The notes beneath the pieces are model-generated. The model saw nothing but the letters and a program-made list of their open reading frames with translations. It ran no database searches and was not told the DNA's origin. Positions 4,316 through 5,557 of a stretch of DNA of 5,557 nucleotides are shown piece by piece (positions within the stretch are counted from its first letter, which is position 1; the number at the start of each line of letters is the position of its first letter). Both the position numbers and the translations under genes were made by a program. Source of the DNA: Desulfonema limicola (GTDB lineage: Bacteria; Desulfobacterota; Desulfobacteria; Desulfobacterales; DYRC01); the NCBI GenBank assembly GCA_020718925.1, contig DYRC01000203.1, forward strand, positions 1,930-7,486, written 5' to 3'.

Positions 4316-5323
4316 TTATTCTTCTGTTTTAATCAATTCCGCGCCCTTTATTGCAGCAGGTTTGGGCGTGATGCCCAACGCTTTCAACGCAGTTACATTA
4401 ATCATCCGTTTTCCCTGATGATTTTTGGTAATCGGAAGCTGAGAAACCGGCGTTCCGTTCATGGCTTTGAGCAGCATATTTGCAGAAACTTCACCCTGTT
4501 CATTACCAGTATAACGTAAACCGCATAATGCGCCGTATTTTACATCATACTCAATAACGGCAATCGCTGGTTTTCCGAAACTCTTCAGCACTATCTTTAC
4601 AGCCTCTTTTTCCGTAAGAGGTTTCCCATCATCACCGGGCATTCCGGCAAGAGCTATGTAAAACAGTAAATCACATTGCCTACTGAGTTCTTCCGCCATT
4701 GTAACAGCTTCTTTCTGCGTTTTGGGTGTTTTGAAAGCAACGGATTTTGCCGAATATCCGGATGATTCGCTTTCAATCTGTTTGAATACTATTTTTGCTA
4801 CCGGACTATCTTTTATCATATATCCCACGGTTTTCAGCGAAGGCATCAGTTGCTGCGCCAATGCGATGCTTTCACTGATATACAAGCGTTCAAGAACTCC
4901 TGAGATATTTGAAGTCGGATATCCGTACTTATCGGGTTGGGCGTTGACGCCGTTAAATATTACCGGCGTTTTCACTTTGTCTTTCAGATATGGTACTACA
5001 AACATTGCCTGAGCATCATCATCTGAGACAATTATGCCATCCGGCGTGAATTCCTGATACAGCGCATAAGCCTCTTTTGCTTTTTGCTCACCACCTGCGA
5101 TATTGTTCTTTGTATCCATGTAAAAATATCTGATCTCACAGGTTTTCCCCATTACAGAGTCAATTCCTTCTTTGATATCCTTGCACCACTGAAAATTCTC
5201 TTCATAGCTCATCACCACCAGCACCTTGAATTTTTTGCCTTCTTCTGCCATAGCCGGAGATAATCCATAAGTCAGGAAAACCGCCAATACAATCAGCCGA
5301 TAAAAATTTGCTTTCAGGTTCAT
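4316..5323 (-). CDS. Secreted ABC-type substrate-binding protein (PF04392 / COG2984 type)
   Basis: This 335-residue protein has a classical signal peptide: basic start, hydrophobic core at about residues 10-21, and AMA cleavage before E27. There is no lipobox cysteine, so it should be free in the periplasm. The mature part shows the two-lobe layout of ABC_sub_bind proteins: 'KVLVVMSYEENFQWCKDIKE' opening the first lobe (about 33-52), 'PDGIIVSDDDAQAM' (about 94-107), 'TPVIFNGVNA' (about 119-128), 'TVGYMIKDSPVA' starting the second lobe (about 165-176), 'GKPAIAVIEYDVKYGALCGLRY' split over 250-271, and the C-terminal 'INVTALKALGI'. The ligand is unknown; relatives such as TrpX bind aromatic compounds. 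The ribosome-binding site AGGAGGGT (5334-5327) fixes the start. No permease or ATPase gene is adjacent, and the next gene is a chemoreceptor, so a sensing rather than an uptake role is inferred. Confidence 0.88.
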   Translation of the reverse strand: MNLKANFYRLIVLAVFLTYGLSPAMAEEGKKFKVLVVMSYEENFQWCKDIKEGIDSVMGKTCEIRYFYMDTKNNIAGGEQKAKEAYALYQEFTPDGIIVSDDDAQAMFVVPYLKDKVKTPVIFNGVNAQPDKYGYPTSNISGVLERLYISESIALAQQLMPSLKTVGYMIKDSPVAKIVFKQIESESSGYSAKSVAFKTPKTQKEAVTMAEELSRQCDLLFYIALAGMPGDDGKPLTEKEAVKIVLKSFGKPAIAVIEYDVKYGALCGLRYTGNEQGEVSANMLLKAMNGTPVSQLPITKNHQGKRMINVTALKALGITPKPAAIKGAELIKTEE

Positions 5324-5348
5324 AACACCCTCCTATCTGAATTTATTG

Positions 5349-5557
5349 TTACAGAGATTCAACTATCTCCAAAGGCAGCCCGGTTGCTTCGGCAATCTGC
5401 TCTTTTGTCAACACCCCTATTTTCAGAAGATTCAAAGCGGTTTGTTCTGCTTTGTTCTGTCCGCCTTTTTCAATACCTTCTTGTAAGCCTTCTTTTTTCC
5501 CTTCCTGCCAGCCTTCTTTTTTCCCTTCCTGCCAGCCCTCTTCTTTTGTTTCGCGCC
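5349..5557 (-). CDS. C-terminal part of an Rpn-family recombination-promoting nuclease/putative transposase (5' end outside window)
   Basis: On the minus strand the frame enters from the window edge (first full codon at 5555) and ends at TAA 5351-5349, giving 68 residues. It starts with tandem 'GWQEGKKE' units and continues through 'GLQEGIEKGGQNKAE' to a helical end 'LLKIGVLTKEQIAEATGLPL' followed by 'EIVESL'. Repeated EGxxEG linkers followed by an 'LTxEQIAxxTGLxxExV' helix-turn-helix-like end are characteristic of the tails of Rpn/PDDEXK_2 (RpnA-E-like, PF12784 or PF04754) proteins. These carry a PD-(D/E)xK nuclease domain at the front that is not visible here. The stop lies 25 bp upstream of the binding-protein start, so read-through transcription is possible, but a functional link is not implied. 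Confidence 0.75.
   Translation of the reverse strand, partial: RETKEEGWQEGKKEGWQEGKKEGLQEGIEKGGQNKAEQTALNLLKIGVLTKEQIAEATGLPLEIVESL
5466..5537 (-). repeat. 24-bp in-frame tandem repeat in the Rpn-like gene
   Basis: Two perfect 24-bp units (5490-5513 and 5514-5537) encode GWQEGKKE twice, and a diverged third unit (5466-5489) encodes GLQEGIEK. The repeat may continue beyond the window edge. The unit length is a multiple of three, so changes in copy number keep the frame. Confidence 0.9.

Noticed and set aside
4722..5012. Plus-strand 96-codon frame
   Set aside because: It is a shadow inside the substrate-binding protein gene.

Overview
The window looks like an accessory stretch of a moderately AT-rich Gram-negative genome. 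It most resembles filamentous or multicellular Desulfobacterales (Desulfonema-like delta-proteobacteria). The basis is recalled similarity only: iterated AGGATT-type intergenic repeats, abundant toxin-antitoxin fragments, Uma2 and Rpn nuclease families, and a chemoreceptor next to a PF04392-type binding protein. No 16S or other phylogenetic marker is present, so the assignment is tentative.

Left part, plus strand (1-1689): the C-terminal end of a nucleotidyltransferase-like gene comes first. A 99-bp imperfect palindrome (219-317) follows, and its centre carries a good sigma70-type promoter match. Then come an overlapping antitoxin/PIN-domain toxin pair (350-968), an intact ribbon-helix-helix antitoxin gene (1090-1344), an overlapping mazF/pemK toxin remnant that has lost its N-terminal half (1338-1530), and a 51-codon ORF with no close function (1534-1689). 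Copies of a 16-23 bp direct repeat sit at 192, 323 and 1028. One copy lies just upstream of each antitoxin start, and the copy at 192 supplies the stop codon of the first gene.

Middle, plus strand (1690-2461): two tRNA-Ser genes, with anticodons CGA and GGA and both with encoded CCA, bracket a Uma2-family putative nuclease gene. A TTGACA/TATTAA promoter precedes the first tRNA.

Right part, minus strand (2478-5557): the genes, in transcription order, are the C-terminal tail of an Rpn-like nuclease/transposase, a secreted substrate-binding protein, and a methyl-accepting chemotaxis protein. The last two are 47 bp apart, both with good ribosome-binding sites. No transporter ATPase or permease is visible beside them. 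The likely reading is a two-gene chemosensory unit in which the periplasmic protein captures a ligand and presents it to the all-helical sensor domain of the receptor. The chemoreceptor converges on tRNA-Ser(GGA) with only 16 bp between them.

No CRISPR array, complete insertion sequence or rRNA was seen. No gene-free interval exceeds 300 bases.
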